DNA of 64,000 nucleotides from Pseudomonas sp. K2I15 (GTDB lineage: Bacteria; Pseudomonadota; Gammaproteobacteria; Pseudomonadales; Pseudomonadaceae): NCBI RefSeq assembly GCF_002204795.1, contig NZ_NIXO01000001.1, forward strand, positions 1-64,000, read 5' to 3'. Shown one piece after another: positions 46,633 through 57,981 of this stretch (its first letter is position 1; every line of letters begins with the position of its first letter). The notes under the pieces were generated by a model. The model had not been told where the DNA came from. It saw nothing but the letters and a program-made list of their open reading frames with translations, and did not search any database. The position numbers were made by a program, and so were the translations under genes.

Positions 46633-47727
46633 CTAGCCGCGTGCAAGCCAGCGCCCGCTTTCGCAGATCACCCGGCCTTCCAGTTCCAGTTCCGTAAGGC
46701 TGGCCAGTACCTCGGACAAAGCCCTTCCGCTGGCAATCGCCAAGGCTTCACTGGTGTGGGGCGCGGCGTGCAACAACGCCACCAGCGGGTGAGTGACTGC
46801 AATCGGCGCCGGACGGGACAGCGCCTGCCAGCCGCGCAGGTTTTCGAGGATGTGTTCAATGGTTTCCACCAGCACCGCGCCATCACGGATCAGTTGATGG
46901 CAGCCTTTGGCGCCTGGGTGATGGATCGAGCCGGGAATCGCGTACACCTCACGCCCTTGCTCCGCTGCCAGCCGCGCGGTGATCAGCGAACCGCTGGCCA
47001 TGCTGGCCTCCACCACCAGCACGCCGAGGGACAGGCCACTGATAATGCGGTTGCGCCTTGGGAAGTTGCCGGCCTGGGGCGGGGCGTCCAATGGAAACTC
47101 GGAAACCACGGCGCTGCCTTGGGCAATCATCGCCTCGGCCAGGCGACGGTGGCGCTGTGGATAAAATTTTTCGAGTCCGGTGCCCAGCACGCCGATTGTA
47201 TGTCCACCAACATCCAAAGCCGCCTGGTGAGCGGCACCGTCGATGCCCAGGGCGAGGCCACTGGTAATGACAAAACCGGCACTCGCCAGGCTGCGGGAAA
47301 ACGCGGCGGCGGTGTCCATTCCTGGCCTGGAGGCACGGCGGCTGCCGACCATCGCCAGTTGCGGTTTTTCCAGAATCGCCGGGTTACCGGCAACGAATAA
47401 TAGCGGGGGCGCGTCATCCAGTTCTGCGAGCAGCGCCGGGTAGTCGGGTTGGTCCCACATCAGCAAATGCTGGGCCGGACGCTCCAACCAGCTCAATGCC
47501 GCACTGGCGCCATCACGTACTTCTTCGCTGCGCCGGGCATCGGCGCTGGCAGCCTTGAGGCCCAAGGAACGCCAGGCACTGGCCGGTGCACTGATGGCTT
47601 TTGACGCAGAACCGAACGCCTCAATGAGTTTTTGAAAACCTTTGGGACCCAGTTCCGGCAGCCTGTGCAAGCGTAGTCGGGCTTCCAGTTCTGCCGGGGA
47701 AATTTCGCGGTTATTCGTCGGTAACAT
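46633..47727 (-). CDS. dprA: DNA processing protein DprA
   Basis: A 364-aa protein that loads RecA on incoming single-stranded DNA. An N-terminal helical region is followed by the Rossmann-like domain with MVGSRRASRPGMD, VITSGLALGIDGAAHQAAL and GTGLEKFYP. A C-terminal winged-helix (DML1-type) lies around 300-360. 63 bp downstream of the TsaP-like gene. Confidence 0.94.
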   Translation of the reverse strand: MLPTNNREISPAELEARLRLHRLPELGPKGFQKLIEAFGSASKAISAPASAWRSLGLKAASADARRSEEVRDGASAALSWLERPAQHLLMWDQPDYPALLAELDDAPPLLFVAGNPAILEKPQLAMVGSRRASRPGMDTAAAFSRSLASAGFVITSGLALGIDGAAHQAALDVGGHTIGVLGTGLEKFYPQRHRRLAEAMIAQGSAVVSEFPLDAPPQAGNFPRRNRIISGLSLGVLVVEASMASGSLITARLAAEQGREVYAIPGSIHHPGAKGCHQLIRDGAVLVETIEHILENLRGWQALSRPAPIAVTHPLVALLHAAPHTSEALAIASGRALSEVLASLTELELEGRVICESGRWLARG

Positions 47728-47790
47728 TTGATCGTCCTTGATCGGAACAAGCTGTGGATAACTCTGTTGGTAACTTATTTAGCAACCTAA

Positions 47791-48579
47791 TTATTGCCTT
47801 CGATCAGGAACCTCAAAACGGTCCATTGCGGCCAGCGACCGCGACGCGCTGAGCACCAGGCCATAACTGAGCTTTTCGTAGGTGCGAAACACCAATAGCG
47901 TTCCGGCAGGCTCGTCGGGAATCTTCACCGGGGCGCCGGTCATCCTGTCCCGAACGATTTCTCCAGCTTTCACCACGGCCAGCAAATGACCTTCCATCAG
48001 GCCATCACGGCGGCCCTTGTTCAGCGTGACCGCGTCCAGCACGCCGATCTGCGTCACACCTCGGGGCACGTCGATGATGTGCCCGGCAATCGCGCGGGCA
48101 GGCCACTGAATCACCAGGTTGGCCAGGTCAACAGTCGCTTGCTGGCTGAGCAATCGGTCCCCGGGGCGTACCTCCTGGGTGACCCGCTGTACGCCCAAGG
48201 TGCTGACGTCGCCCGCCGTCAAAAAGCGTGCGGTGCCGATATCGTCGGCGTTGATACCCAGCAATTCCTGGCTATCGGGGTCGGTGTATACCTTGCCCCG
48301 GCGGAAGATCCCGTAGCGTTGGACGGCAGGGTCCAGTGCGCCCCGCGCATAAACACGCTCGCCATTGGCACCCAATACCCGGCCGGCATCTGCGGCAACA
48401 ATATAGGGAGCGTGGTCCAGCTCCTGGAGCGTATCGAGCATGCGGTTGTGCAGTAAAAAGCGCTGAATGGCTTGCTGAGTGTGCAGCGCCAGCGGCTGAC
48501 CGGCCTGTGGATTGCTCGCGGGAACCTGGGCAACCACGGCCTGGGCCCACAGCAGCAAGACGAGTAGCGATTTCCTCAT
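47791..48579 (-). CDS. TsaP-like periplasmic protein lacking the LysM domain
   Basis: A 262-aa exported protein with signal peptide MRKSLLVLLLWAQAVVAQ. The body, with APYIVAADAGRVLGA, GERVYARGALD and DVPRGVTQIGVLDAVTLNKG, aligns by eye with the C-terminal two thirds of the PA0020/TsaP-type proteins that sit in this locus. The peptidoglycan-binding LysM segment that normally follows the signal peptide is missing, and the sequence jumps straight to LALHTQQAIQRFLL. AAAGGAG precedes the ATG. TsaP anchors type IV pilus secretin in relatives; without LysM the role here is doubtful. Confidence 0.75.
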   Translation of the reverse strand: MRKSLLVLLLWAQAVVAQVPASNPQAGQPLALHTQQAIQRFLLHNRMLDTLQELDHAPYIVAADAGRVLGANGERVYARGALDPAVQRYGIFRRGKVYTDPDSQELLGINADDIGTARFLTAGDVSTLGVQRVTQEVRPGDRLLSQQATVDLANLVIQWPARAIAGHIIDVPRGVTQIGVLDAVTLNKGRRDGLMEGHLLAVVKAGEIVRDRMTGAPVKIPDEPAGTLLVFRTYEKLSYGLVLSASRSLAAMDRFEVPDRRQ

Positions 48580-48716
48580 GGGGTGAATCTCCTTTATTAT
48601 GTGCATTCGCGTGAAACGCCACAGCCATCGCGGCTCTCGGACGTTTTCCACCGGCGCCCGGGGTCCATCCCCCCGCGCCGACTTGCCTTTACCTCACATG
48701 TGCAGCAATTACGCTT

Positions 48717-49223
48717 ATGGCTATTTTGAACATCCTCGAATTTCCGGACTCACGCCTGCGCACCATCGCCAAGCCAGTGGCCGTAGTGGACGCCAAGGTT
48801 CGTCAGTTGGTCGATGACATGTTTGAAACAATGTATGAAGCCCCGGGTATCGGCCTCGCCGCGACCCAGGTCGACGTGCATCAGCGCGTCGTGGTCATGG
48901 ACCTGTCCGAAGACCGCAGCGAGCCCCTGGTGTTTATCAACCCTGAGTTCGAAACCCTGACCGACGAGATGGGCCAGTACCAGGAAGGCTGCCTGTCGGT
49001 GCCCGACTTCTACGAGAACGTCGACCGTCCCCAGCGCGTCAAGATCAACGCCCTGGACCGTGACGGCAAGCCGTTCGAGATGATTGCCGAAGGCCTGCTG
49101 GCGGTGTGCATCCAACACGAATGCGACCACCTCAACGGCAAGCTGTTTGTCGATTACCTGTCCACGCTTAAACGCGACCGGATCAAGAAGAAGCTGGAAA
49201 AGAAGCATCGCCAGCAAGCTTGA
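48717..49223 (+). CDS. def: peptide deformylase
   Basis: A 168-aa metalloenzyme removing the N-formyl group from nascent proteins. The three family motifs are complete: [17 protein letters not shown] and QHECDHLNG (HEXXH). Followed by fmt in the conserved def-fmt-rsmB order, with a terminator hairpin between def and fmt. Confidence 0.97.
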   Translation: MAILNILEFPDSRLRTIAKPVAVVDAKVRQLVDDMFETMYEAPGIGLAATQVDVHQRVVVMDLSEDRSEPLVFINPEFETLTDEMGQYQEGCLSVPDFYENVDRPQRVKINALDRDGKPFEMIAEGLLAVCIQHECDHLNGKLFVDYLSTLKRDRIKKKLEKKHRQQA

Positions 49224-49236
49224 TTCCCTTCTTTCA

Positions 49237-49266
49237 AAGGCTTGCTCCGGCAAGCCTTTTTCTTTT
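49237..49266 (+). terminator. hairpin terminator between def and fmt
   Basis: AAAGGCTTGC, TCC, then GGCAAGCCTTT and further T residues, ending 15 bp before the fmt ATG. Probably partial, letting some transcripts continue. Confidence 0.75.
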
Positions 49267-49280
49267 GTGAGACGTTTCCC

Positions 49281-50240
49281 ATGACCGAGCCACTGCGCAT
49301 CGTTTTTGCCGGCACCCCCGAATTCGCCGCCGAACACCTCAGGGCCCTGCTCGCCAGCCCGTATGAAATCGTGGCCGTCTACACCCAGCCCGATCGTCCG
49401 GCCGGTCGTGGGCAAAAACTGATGCCCAGCCCGGTCAAGCAACTGGCGCTGGAAAACAACATTGTGGTGCTGCAACCGCCAACCCTGCGCAACGCCGATG
49501 CCCAGGCCGAACTGGCTGCGCTGAAGCCGGACCTGCTGGTGGTGGTGGCCTACGGTTTGATCCTGCCCCAGGCCGTGCTGGATATCCCGCGCCTGGGCTG
49601 CATCAACAGCCACGCCTCGCTGCTGCCTCGCTGGCGCGGTGCGGCGCCGATCCAGCGTGCCATCGAAGCCGGTGACGCTGAAAGTGGTGTGACGGTGATG
49701 CGCATGGAGGCCGGCCTGGATACCGGCCCGATGCTGTTGAAAGTCACCACCCCGATCACCGGTGAAGACACAGGTGGCAGCCTGCACGATCGCCTCGCCG
49801 AAATGGGCCCGCCGGCTGTAGTCCAAGCCATCGCAGGCCTGGCCGCCGGTACCCTGGAAGGCGAAGTGCAGGACGACAGCCTCGCCACTTACGCTCACAA
49901 ATTGAACAAGGACGAAGCCCGCATCGACTGGAGCCGCCCGGCCGTGGAGCTGGAGCGCCTGGTACGGGCCTTCAACCCATGGCCGATCTGCCACAGCACG
50001 CTCAACGGCGAAGCCCTGAAGGTACTGGCCGCCACCCTGGCCGACGGTAAGGGCGCGCCCGGTGAGATCATCGGCGCCAGCAAAGACGGTCTCCTAGTGG
50101 CCTGCGGTGAACAGGCGCTGTGTCTGACACGTCTGCAATTGCCCGGCGGCAAGGCGCTGAACTTCAGCGATTTGTTCAACAGCCGTCGTGAGAAATTTGC
50201 CGCAGGCATCATCCTCGGCCAAGCGGTGGACGCCCAATGA
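49281..50240 (+). CDS. fmt: methionyl-tRNA formyltransferase
   Basis: A 319-aa enzyme adding the formyl group to initiator Met-t[15 protein letters not shown] opens the protein. The catalytic Asn-His stretch is in [18 protein letters not shown]. The C-terminal OB-like domain follows from about residue 205. ATG 49281 is the family start. Its stop overlaps the rsmB ATG. Confidence 0.96.
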   Translation: MTEPLRIVFAGTPEFAAEHLRALLASPYEIVAVYTQPDRPAGRGQKLMPSPVKQLALENNIVVLQPPTLRNADAQAELAALKPDLLVVVAYGLILPQAVLDIPRLGCINSHASLLPRWRGAAPIQRAIEAGDAESGVTVMRMEAGLDTGPMLLKVTTPITGEDTGGSLHDRLAEMGPPAVVQAIAGLAAGTLEGEVQDDSLATYAHKLNKDEARIDWSRPAVELERLVRAFNPWPICHSTLNGEALKVLAATLADGKGAPGEIIGASKDGLLVACGEQALCLTRLQLPGGKALNFSDLFNSRREKFAAGIILGQAVDAQ

Positions 50241-51547
50241 ACCCACGTCTGGCCGCCGCCAAGGCCCTGGCCGCCGTACTCAACGGCAAGGCTTCCCTCA
50301 ACAGTTCGTTGCCGATCCAACTGGATAAAGTCGAAGACCGCGACCGCGGCTTTACCCAAGACCTGGCCTTCGGTACCGCCCGCTGGCAGCCACGGTTGTC
50401 GGCACTGGCGGCCAAGCTGCTGCAAAAGCCGTTCAAGGCGGCGGACGCCGATGTTGAAGCGCTGCTGCTGGTGGGCCTGTACCAACTGCTCTACACCCGC
50501 GTGCCGGCCCACGCCGCTATCGGCGAAACCGTGGGTTGCGCCGAGAAGCTGAAAAAGCCCTGGGCCAAGGCCCTGCTCAACGCCGTGTTGCGCCGCGCCC
50601 AGCGTGAAAGCGAAGCACTGCTGGCCGAGCTGGAACACGACCCGGTGGTGCGCACCGCCCACCCACGCTGGCTGCAAAAATCCCTGAAGGCATTCTGGCC
50701 TGAGCAATGGGAAGCCATCTGCGCCGCCAACAACGCACACCCGCCGATGATTTTGCGGGTCAATCGCCGTCATCACACACGCGATGCGTATCTCACGTTG
50801 CTTGGCGAAGCCGGTGTAGCAGCCACAGCCTGTGTCTACAGCCAGGACGGCATCGTTCTTACAGAACCTGGCGATGTACGTACCCTGCCAGGCTTCGCCG
50901 AAGGCTGGATCAGCGTGCAGGACGAAGCTGCGCAACTGGCCGCCGACCTGCTGGACCTGGCTCCGGGCCAACGGGTGCTGGACGCCTGCTGCGCCCCCGG
51001 CGGCAAGACCTGCCACATCATGGAAGTGCAAGCAGACCTGGCCGGCGTCGTCGCCGTGGACCTGGAAGCCAAGCGCCTGGTGCGCGTGCGGGAAAACCTC
51101 GCCCGCCTGGGCCTCAGCGCCGAACTGATCGCCGCCGACGGCCGCGACACCGCCACCTGGTGGGACGGCAAGCCCTTCCAGCGCATCCTGCTGGACGCCC
51201 CGTGTTCCGCCACCGGCGTGATCCGTCGCCACCCGGACATCAAGCTGACCCGCCAACCCGACGACATTGCCGCCCTGGCCATGCTGCAAGGCGAGTTGCT
51301 GGACGCATTGTGGCCGACGCTCGAAGTCGGCGGCATCCTGCTGTACGCCACCTGCTCGACGCTGCCCACCGAAAACACCGAGGTCATCGAAGCTTTCCTT
51401 GCCCGCACCAGCGGCGCACGGGAACTGGACCTCGACATCCAGGCCGGGATCAAGCAGCCTCATGGCCGCCAGTTGCTGGCCCAGGAAGGCGGCCACGACG
51501 GTTTCTATTACGCCAAGCTGATCAAGATTGCCGCCGCTCGCGGCTGA
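50237..51547 (+). CDS. rsmB: 16S rRNA m5C967 methyltransferase
   Basis: A 436-aa enzyme with an N-terminal NusB-like RNA-binding domain (1-140) and a Rossmann methyltransferase domain. The SAM loop is [14 protein letters not shown]. The two cysteines of the m5C mechanism are in [18 protein letters not shown] and [13 protein letters not shown] overlap with fmt. Confidence 0.96.
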   Translation: MNPRLAAAKALAAVLNGKASLNSSLPIQLDKVEDRDRGFTQDLAFGTARWQPRLSALAAKLLQKPFKAADADVEALLLVGLYQLLYTRVPAHAAIGETVGCAEKLKKPWAKALLNAVLRRAQRESEALLAELEHDPVVRTAHPRWLQKSLKAFWPEQWEAICAANNAHPPMILRVNRRHHTRDAYLTLLGEAGVAATACVYSQDGIVLTEPGDVRTLPGFAEGWISVQDEAAQLAADLLDLAPGQRVLDACCAPGGKTCHIMEVQADLAGVVAVDLEAKRLVRVRENLARLGLSAELIAADGRDTATWWDGKPFQRILLDAPCSATGVIRRHPDIKLTRQPDDIAALAMLQGELLDALWPTLEVGGILLYATCSTLPTENTEVIEAFLARTSGARELDLDIQAGIKQPHGRQLLAQEGGHDGFYYAKLIKIAAARG

Positions 51548-51568
51548 ATGGTTTAAGGGAGTGACCGG

Positions 51569-52942
51569 ATGAAAATCATCATCCTCGGCGCAGGGCAGGT
51601 CGGCGGTACGCTGGCCGAGCATTTGGCCAGCGAAGCCAACGACATCACCGTGGTCGACACCGACGCGGAGCGCCTGCGGGATTTGGGCGACCGCCTGGAC
51701 ATCCGTACCGTACAAGGCCGCGCCTCGTTTCCTACGGTGCTGCGCCAGGCGGGCGCCGACGATGCCGACATGCTGGTGGCGGTCACCAACAGTGACGAGA
51801 CCAACATGGTCGCCTGCCAGGTCGCGCACACCCTGTTCCACACCCCGACCAAAATCGCCCGGGTGCGTGAGGCGGCGTACCTGACCCGCGCCGGACTTTT
51901 CGACAATGACGCGATTCCGGTAGACGTGCTGATCAGCCCGGAACAGGTGGTGACCCACTACATCAAGCGCCTGATCGAACACCCAGGCGCCTTGCAGGTG
52001 ATCGACTTTGCCGAAGGCAAGGCGCAACTGGTGGCGGTCAAGGCCTACTACGGCGGGCCGTTGGTGGGCCAGCAACTGCGCCAGCTGCGCGAGCACATGC
52101 CCAACGTCGAGACGCGGGTGGCAGCTATCTTCCGCCGCGACCGACCGATTCTGCCCCAGGGCGATACGGTAATCGAAGCCGACGACGAAGTATTTTTCAT
52201 CGCTGCCAAGGCGAACATTCGCGCGGTGATGAGCGAAATGCGGCGGCTCGACGAAACCTACAAACGCATCGTCATTGCCGGCGGCGGCCAGATCGGCGAG
52301 CGGTTGGCCGAGGCCATCGAAAGCCGCTATCAGGTGAAGATCATCGAGATGAATCCGGCACGCTGCCGGTACTTGTCCGACACCCTCGACAGCACCGTGG
52401 TCCTGCAAGGCAGCGCTTCGGACCGCGACCTGCTGCTGGAAGAGAACATCGCCGACGCCGACATCTTCCTGGCCCTGACCAACGACGACGAAGCCAACAT
52501 CATGTCGTCGTTGCTGGCCAAGCGGCTGGGGGCGAAGAAGGTGATGACCATCATCAACAACCCGGCCTATGTCGACCTGATCCAGGGCGGCGATATCGAC
52601 ATCGCCATCAGCCCGCAACTCGCGACCATCGGCACCTTGCTGGCCCACGTGCGGCGCGGCGATATCGTCAGCGTGCACTCGCTGCGCCGGGGCGCGGCGG
52701 AAGCCATCGAGGCGATTGCTCACGGTGATTCGAAGTCGAGCAAGGTGATTGGCAAAGCGATCCGCGACATTGGCCTGCCGCCGGGCACTACCATTGGCGC
52801 AATCATTCGCGATGAAGAAGTGATCATCGCCCACGACGACACGGTGATCGCCACCGGCGACCATGTGATTTTGTTCCTTGTGGATAAAAAACATATCCGC
52901 GATGTGGAGAAGCTGTTCCACGTGGGCCTGAGCTTTTTCTGA
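51569..52942 (+). CDS. trkA: Trk potassium uptake regulator TrkA
   Basis: A 457-aa peripheral membrane NAD(H)-binding subunit that gates the TrkG/H potassium channel. Two RCK modules: the first begins [20 protein letters not shown], the second near 233 with [18 protein letters not shown]. Each is followed by a TrkA-C domain. 21 bp after rsmB. Confidence 0.96.
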   Translation: MKIIILGAGQVGGTLAEHLASEANDITVVDTDAERLRDLGDRLDIRTVQGRASFPTVLRQAGADDADMLVAVTNSDETNMVACQVAHTLFHTPTKIARVREAAYLTRAGLFDNDAIPVDVLISPEQVVTHYIKRLIEHPGALQVIDFAEGKAQLVAVKAYYGGPLVGQQLRQLREHMPNVETRVAAIFRRDRPILPQGDTVIEADDEVFFIAAKANIRAVMSEMRRLDETYKRIVIAGGGQIGERLAEAIESRYQVKIIEMNPARCRYLSDTLDSTVVLQGSASDRDLLLEENIADADIFLALTNDDEANIMSSLLAKRLGAKKVMTIINNPAYVDLIQGGDIDIAISPQLATIGTLLAHVRRGDIVSVHSLRRGAAEAIEAIAHGDSKSSKVIGKAIRDIGLPPGTTIGAIIRDEEVIIAHDDTVIATGDHVILFLVDKKHIRDVEKLFHVGLSFF

Positions 52943-52960
52943 TCAAGCGGAGTGACCGAC

Positions 52961-53272
52961 ATGCTCGAATCCCTGGAAAAAATGCTCGCCAAGGGTGTGG
53001 ATAACTCACTGCTGCGGTTTGGTTTGGGCAAGGGTTATCTGGATCTGAAGGACAACGCCAAGGCGGCCGAGCATTTGCAGAAGTGCGTCGAGTTCGATCC
53101 GAAGTATTCGGCGGCGTGGAAGCTGTTGGGTAAAGCGCAGCTGGGGCAGGGTGATAACGGCGCAGCGCGACTAGCTTGGGAGAAAGGCATAGAAGCGGCC
53201 CTGGCGCATGGCGACAAACAGGCCGAAAAAGAAATGACGGTGTTCTTGAAGAAACTCGACCGCCAGGCCTGA
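52961..53272 (+). CDS. TPR-containing protein
   Basis: A 103-aa protein of two to three tetratricopeptide helices pairs (LLRFGLGKGYLDLKDNAKAA, YSAAWKLLGKAQLGQGDN). ATG 52961 has GCGGAG upstream; an earlier GTG overlaps the trkA end. Location after trkA is conserved in pseudomonads. Function unknown; likely a protein-binding adaptor. Confidence 0.85.
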   Translation: MLESLEKMLAKGVDNSLLRFGLGKGYLDLKDNAKAAEHLQKCVEFDPKYSAAWKLLGKAQLGQGDNGAARLAWEKGIEAALAHGDKQAEKEMTVFLKKLDRQA

Positions 53273-53283
53273 CGCAATACCAA

Positions 53284-53376
53284 AATGTGGGAGGGGGCTT
53301 GCTCCCGAAGGCGGTGGTTCAGTCAAATATGCATCGACTGACCCACTGCTTTCGGGAGCAAGCCACCTCCCACATT
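53284..53376. repeat. REP hairpin (inverted pair)
   Basis: AATGTGGGAGGGGGCTTGCT and its complement ending AGCCACCTCCCACATT. A variant subtype with GAGGGGG instead of GAGCGGG, between convergent genes. Confidence 0.9.
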
Positions 53377-53407
53377 GGTTTTGCATGAGTCTTGAATCAG
53401 CGATGAA

Positions 53408-54295
53408 TCAGTACCAGCGCGCCTCACCCGGCGGGCGTTTCTTGAAGCGCTTCATGCTCCACATGTACTGGCTCGGATAGGCGGCCACGTACCGCTCCAC
53501 CACCTTGCTCATCGCCGCACACGAAGTCGCGGTGTCGGTGCTGTACATGTCTTCCGGCGCCGCTTCCAAAATCACTTTATAGCCCGAGCCATCCGGCAGC
53601 CGCAGCGCATGCAGGAACACTCCAACCGCTTTGTGCCCCGCCAACATGTTCGGCACAAACTTGCTGGTCAGCGCCTGGGTGGCGAAGAACGGCACAAAGA
53701 TCCCGGCCGATTCCGCAGGCTCCGGGTCTGCGGGAATGCCCACCTGGCCGCCTTTGCGCACTTCCTTGATCACACTGAGGATGCCTTCCTTGGTAGACGC
53801 CGCCACGCGATTGCCCAGTTGCACGCGCTGTTTGCGCAGCAAGTCATCCACCGCCTTGAGCTTGGGCGGACGGTAGAAAATGATCGGTTTGCACTGGCTG
53901 CAATAGAAGTGGTTCAGCACTTCCCAGTTGCCCAGGTGGCTGGTGATGCCCACCACGCCTTTGCCCGAGGCCAATGCTTCGTGCAGCACTTCCAGGCCTT
54001 CGACTTCGCGCACCAGGTCGATGGAACGTTGGGCCGGCCAGATCCACGCGCAGGCACTTTCAGTCAGGGACTTGCCGATGTCCTTGAGGCTCTGGCCCAC
54101 CAGGCGTTCGCGCTCGGCCGGGTCCATGTCGGGGAAGCATTTGGAGAGGTTGATCCGCACCGTCTCGCGGGAACGGTTGGGGGTTTTCCACATGATCCAG
54201 CCAATCGCCGAACCGACCGCTTGCACCGCGCGCCAAGGCAGCAGGGCAAACAACCGCAGAGCGCCTACCAGCAAGGCGCCTTTAAACTTTTCCAC
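53408..54295 (-). CDS. lipid A biosynthesis acyltransferase (HtrB/LpxL type)
   Basis: A 295-aa inner-membrane acyltransferase with an N-terminal hydrophobic segment (LLVGALRLFALLPW). The catalytic HX4E box is SHLGNWEVL near residue 118, and GIPADPEPAESAG is the second conserved block. It adds a secondary acyl chain to lipid A. The locus corresponds to P. aeruginosa PA0011 (recalled knowledge). Confidence 0.88.
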   Translation of the reverse strand: MEKFKGALLVGALRLFALLPWRAVQAVGSAIGWIMWKTPNRSRETVRINLSKCFPDMDPAERERLVGQSLKDIGKSLTESACAWIWPAQRSIDLVREVEGLEVLHEALASGKGVVGITSHLGNWEVLNHFYCSQCKPIIFYRPPKLKAVDDLLRKQRVQLGNRVAASTKEGILSVIKEVRKGGQVGIPADPEPAESAGIFVPFFATQALTSKFVPNMLAGHKAVGVFLHALRLPDGSGYKVILEAAPEDMYSTDTATSCAAMSKVVERYVAAYPSQYMWSMKRFKKRPPGEARWY

Positions 54296-54335
54296 AGGTC
54301 ACTCCTGATCGTGTGTGGTGCGCAAAGCCGCCATT

Positions 54336-54893
54336 CTAACCGGCGTTGGCCAGGTCCGCGTAACGGTCACAGTCTTGGGTGTGGTCCATGACCATGCCCG
54401 AGGCCTGCATGAACGCGTAGCAGATGGTCGGCCCGACGAACGTGAAGCCAGCTTTTTTCAGCGCTTTACTCATCGCTTCAGCCTCGGGCGTAATCGCCGG
54501 AACCTGGCTGCGGTCCGTGAAATGATTGACCTTGGGCACGCCGCCAACAAACGACCAGAGCAACCCCACAGGGTCCTTGAGCGCCAGCCAGGCAGCGGCA
54601 TTGCGCCGTGTGGCATTGAGTTTCAGGCGGTTACGCACGATGCCCGGATCGAGCATCAGCGCTTCGACCTCGGCATCGCTCAGTTGTGCCAAACGCTGCG
54701 CATCAAAGCCGAACAAGACCTTTCGATAATGCTCGCGTTTGCGTAAAACGGTGATCCAGGACAGGCCCGCCTGGAACCCTTCGAGCAAAAGCAACTCGAA
54801 CAAACCCTGCGCATCGCGCAGCGGCGTTCCCCACTCCTGATCGTGATAAGCCATGTACAGCGGATCTTCAGAACACCAAAAGCAGCGTGGCAT
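54336..54893 (-). CDS. tag: DNA-3-methyladenine glycosylase I
   Basis: A 185-aa repair enzyme excising 3-methyladenine. MPRCFWCSEDPLYMAYHDQE is the usual start, with the zinc-binding Cys; later zinc ligands lie in DHTQDCDRY. The active-site Glu and Tyr region is LFELLLLEGFQAGLSW. The frame stays open upstream to 56057 only because it is antisense to glyQ. Divergent from glyQ with an 81-bp gap that contains TATACT at 54929. Confidence 0.94.
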   Translation of the reverse strand: MPRCFWCSEDPLYMAYHDQEWGTPLRDAQGLFELLLLEGFQAGLSWITVLRKREHYRKVLFGFDAQRLAQLSDAEVEALMLDPGIVRNRLKLNATRRNAAAWLALKDPVGLLWSFVGGVPKVNHFTDRSQVPAITPEAEAMSKALKKAGFTFVGPTICYAFMQASGMVMDHTQDCDRYADLANAG

Positions 54894-54974
54894 AAGGCTC
54901 CAGGGGATGGTGGCGCGGCCGAATCGGGTATACTCCCGCTCTTTAAATCGCAGCCCAAGTAACAGGTGAATTTC

Positions 54975-55928
54975 GTGAGCCAGCCTACGCCAGCCGTGCG
55001 TACCTTCCAAGACTTGATCCTCGCCCTCCAGCAATACTGGGCCGAGCAAGGTTGTGTGGTACTTCAGCCCTACGATATGGAAGTAGGCGCCGGCACTTTC
55101 CACACCGCTACCTTCCTGCGGGCCATCGGCCCGGAAACCTGGAACGCCGCTTATGTGCAGCCCAGTCGTCGCCCGACTGACGGCCGCTACGGCGAAAACC
55201 CGAACCGCCTGCAGCACTACTACCAGTTTCAGGTGGTGTTGAAGCCCAACCCGGACAACTTCCAGGAGCTGTACCTGGGCTCGCTGAAACATGTCGGCCT
55301 GGACCCGCTGGTCCACGACATCCGTTTCGTCGAAGACAACTGGGAATCGCCAACCCTGGGCGCCTGGGGCCTGGGCTGGGAAGTCTGGCTCAACGGCATG
55401 GAAGTGACGCAGTTCACTTACTTCCAGCAAGCCGGCGGCATCGAGTGCTACCCGGTGACCGGCGAGATCACCTACGGTCTCGAGCGCCTGGCCATGTACC
55501 TGCAAGGCGTGGATTCGGTCTACGACCTGGTGTGGGCTGACGGCCCGTTCGGCAAGGTTACCTACGGCGATGTGTTCCACCAGAACGAAGTGGAGCAGTC
55601 GACCTACAACTTCGAACACGCCAACGTCGAGAAGCTGTTCGAACTGTTCGACTTCTATGAAAGCGAAGCCAAGCGCCTGATCGAACTGGATCAGCCGTTG
55701 CCGTTGCCGAGCTATGAAATGGTGTTGAAGGCTTCCCACACCTTCAACCTGCTGGACGCTCGCCGTGCCATCTCGGTGACTGCGCGCCAGCAATACATTC
55801 TGCGTGTACGCACCCTGGCGCGTTCCGTCGCCCAAGCCTACCTGCTGGCTCGCGCCAAGCTGGGCTTCCCGATGGCGCACCCGGACCTGCGTGATGAAGT
55901 GTTGGCTAAGCTGGAGGCTGCACAATGA
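54975..55928 (+). CDS. glyQ: glycyl-tRNA synthetase alpha subunit
   Basis: A 317-aa class II catalytic subunit of the tetrameric bacterial GlyRS. Motif segments include [33 protein letters not shown] and [21 protein letters not shown] 54975 gives the standard start [13 protein letters not shown] and has AGGTGA upstream. Overlaps glyS by 4 bp. Confidence 0.97.
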   Translation: MSQPTPAVRTFQDLILALQQYWAEQGCVVLQPYDMEVGAGTFHTATFLRAIGPETWNAAYVQPSRRPTDGRYGENPNRLQHYYQFQVVLKPNPDNFQELYLGSLKHVGLDPLVHDIRFVEDNWESPTLGAWGLGWEVWLNGMEVTQFTYFQQAGGIECYPVTGEITYGLERLAMYLQGVDSVYDLVWADGPFGKVTYGDVFHQNEVEQSTYNFEHANVEKLFELFDFYESEAKRLIELDQPLPLPSYEMVLKASHTFNLLDARRAISVTARQQYILRVRTLARSVAQAYLLARAKLGFPMAHPDLRDEVLAKLEAAQ

Positions 55929-57979
55929 GTGCTCAAGATTTCCTGGTTGAACTGGGCACCGAAGAGCTGCCACCCAAGGCACTGAACACCCTGGCCGACG
56001 CATTCCTGGCCGGTATTGAAAAAGGCCTGCAAACCGCTGGCCTGAAGTTCGCCGCAAAGAAGGTCTACGCCGCGCCGCGCCGCCTGGCTGTATTGCTCAC
56101 CGCGCTGGAAACCCAGCAGCCGGACCGCAGCATCAACCTCGACGGCCCGCCACGCCAGGCTGCTTTCGATGCTGAAGGCAACCCGACTCAAGCCGCCCTT
56201 GGTTTCGCCAAGAAGTGTGGCGTTGAGCTGAGCGAAATCGACCAGAGCGGTCCGAAACTGCGCTTCAGCCAGGTCATCAAGGGCAAGCCGACTGTCAGCC
56301 TGTTGCCGACCATTGTTGAAGACTCGCTGAACGACCTGCCGATCCCCAAGCGCATGCGCTGGGGTGCCCGCAAGGAAGAGTTCGTGCGTCCAACCCAATG
56401 GTTGGTCATGCTGCTGGGCGACGAAGTCGTCGACTGCACCATCCTCGCCCAGAAGGCAGGCCGTGATTCCCGTGGTCACCGCTTCCACCATCCTGAAGCC
56501 GTGCGTATCACCGCGCCGGCCAACTACCTCAATGACCTGCGTGCAGCCTACGTGCTGGCGGATGCCAATGAGCGTCGCGAGCTGATCAGCAAGCGCACCG
56601 AAGAGCTGGCCCGCCTGCAGGAAGGCACCGCCATCGTGCCGCCAAGCCTAATGGACGAAGTGACCGCGTTGGTTGAATGGCCGGTGCCGCTGGTGTGCTC
56701 GTTCGAAGAGCGTTTCCTCGACGTGCCGCAAGAAGCGCTGATCACCACCATGCAGGACAACCAGAAGTATTTCTGCCTGCTGGACGTGGATGGCAAATTG
56801 CTGCCGCGCTTCATTACCGTGGCTAACATCGAAAGCAAGGACCCGCAGCAGATCATCGCCGGTAACGAGAAAGTCGTTCGCCCGCGTTTGACCGACGCCG
56901 AGTTCTTCTTCAAGCAAGACAAGAAGCAGAAGCTGGAAGACTTCAACCTGCGCCTGCAAAACGTGGTGTTCCAGGAAAAACTCGGCAGCGTCTACGACAA
57001 GGCTGTGCGGGTTTCCAAGCTGGCGGCCTACATTGCTCCACGCATTGGCGGCGACCCGGCCTGGGCTGCGCGTGCAGGCTTACTGTCCAAGTGCGACCTG
57101 GCCACCGAGATGGTCGGCGAGTTCCCGGAGATGCAAGGTGTTGCCGGTTACTACTACGCCCTCAATGACGGCGAGCCGCAAGACGTAGCACTGGCACTGA
57201 ACGAGCAGTACATGCCGCGCGGTGCTGGCGCCGAGCTGCCGACCACCCTCACCGGTGCGGCCGTGGCCATCGCTGACAAGCTGGATACCCTCGTCGGTAT
57301 CTTCGGTATCGGCATGTTGCCTACCGGCAGCAAAGACCCGTATGCCCTGCGCCGTGCGGCCCTGGGCGTGCTGCGTATCCTGATCGACAAGAAGCTCGAC
57401 CTCGACCTGACCCAGGCCGTGGTGTTCGCTGTCGGCCAGTTTGGTGCCAAGGTCAAGCAAGCGGGCCTGGCCGAGCAAGTGCTGGAGTTCGTGTTCGACC
57501 GCCTGCGTGCGCGTTACGAAGACGAAGGCGTGGACGTTTCGGTGTACCTGTCGGTGCGTGCCCTGCAGCCGGGTTCGGCGCTGGACTTCGACCAACGCGT
57601 ACAAGCCGTTCAGGCCTTCCGCAAGCTGCCGGAAGCCGATGCCCTGGCCGCCGTGAACAAGCGTGTGTCGAACCTGCTGAGCAAGGCCGACAACCTCGGC
57701 AATGCCGAAGTCGACCCGGGCCTGTTTGCCGATGCCAAGGAGTTCTCGCTGAACTCGGCCATCGCCAAGGCAGAAAACGCAGTGAAGCCGCTGATCGCCG
57801 AACGCAATTACGCCGAAGCACTGGCGCGCCTGGCCACCTTGCGTGAGCCGGTGGATGCGTTCTTCGAAGCGGTGATGATCAATGCCGAAGACGTGGGCGT
57901 GCGGAAAAACCGCTACGCCATGCTGGCGCGTCTGCGTGGCTTGTTCGTCAACATCGCTGACATTTCGACGCTGAGCTGA
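55925..57979 (+). CDS. glyS: glycyl-tRNA synthetase beta subunit
   Basis: A 684-aa tRNA-binding subunit. [14 protein letters not shown] opens the protein. An HD-like domain lies in the middle, and the C-terminal about 120 residues form an anticodon-binding helical domain. Translationally coupled to glyQ and followed 3 bp later by gmhB. Confidence 0.97.
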   Translation: MSAQDFLVELGTEELPPKALNTLADAFLAGIEKGLQTAGLKFAAKKVYAAPRRLAVLLTALETQQPDRSINLDGPPRQAAFDAEGNPTQAALGFAKKCGVELSEIDQSGPKLRFSQVIKGKPTVSLLPTIVEDSLNDLPIPKRMRWGARKEEFVRPTQWLVMLLGDEVVDCTILAQKAGRDSRGHRFHHPEAVRITAPANYLNDLRAAYVLADANERRELISKRTEELARLQEGTAIVPPSLMDEVTALVEWPVPLVCSFEERFLDVPQEALITTMQDNQKYFCLLDVDGKLLPRFITVANIESKDPQQIIAGNEKVVRPRLTDAEFFFKQDKKQKLEDFNLRLQNVVFQEKLGSVYDKAVRVSKLAAYIAPRIGGDPAWAARAGLLSKCDLATEMVGEFPEMQGVAGYYYALNDGEPQDVALALNEQYMPRGAGAELPTTLTGAAVAIADKLDTLVGIFGIGMLPTGSKDPYALRRAALGVLRILIDKKLDLDLTQAVVFAVGQFGAKVKQAGLAEQVLEFVFDRLRARYEDEGVDVSVYLSVRALQPGSALDFDQRVQAVQAFRKLPEADALAAVNKRVSNLLSKADNLGNAEVDPGLFADAKEFSLNSAIAKAENAVKPLIAERNYAEALARLATLREPVDAFFEAVMINAEDVGVRKNRYAMLARLRGLFVNIADISTLS

Positions 57980-57981
57980 CC

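Noticed and set aside
49895..52921. 1008-codon minus-strand open frame
   Set aside because: It lies opposite fmt, rsmB and trkA, all unmistakable, and its translation is low-complexity His/Gln/Gly-rich.
54894..56057. Upstream extension of the tag frame
   Set aside because: It is antisense to glyQ. Tag normally starts at MPRCFWC.
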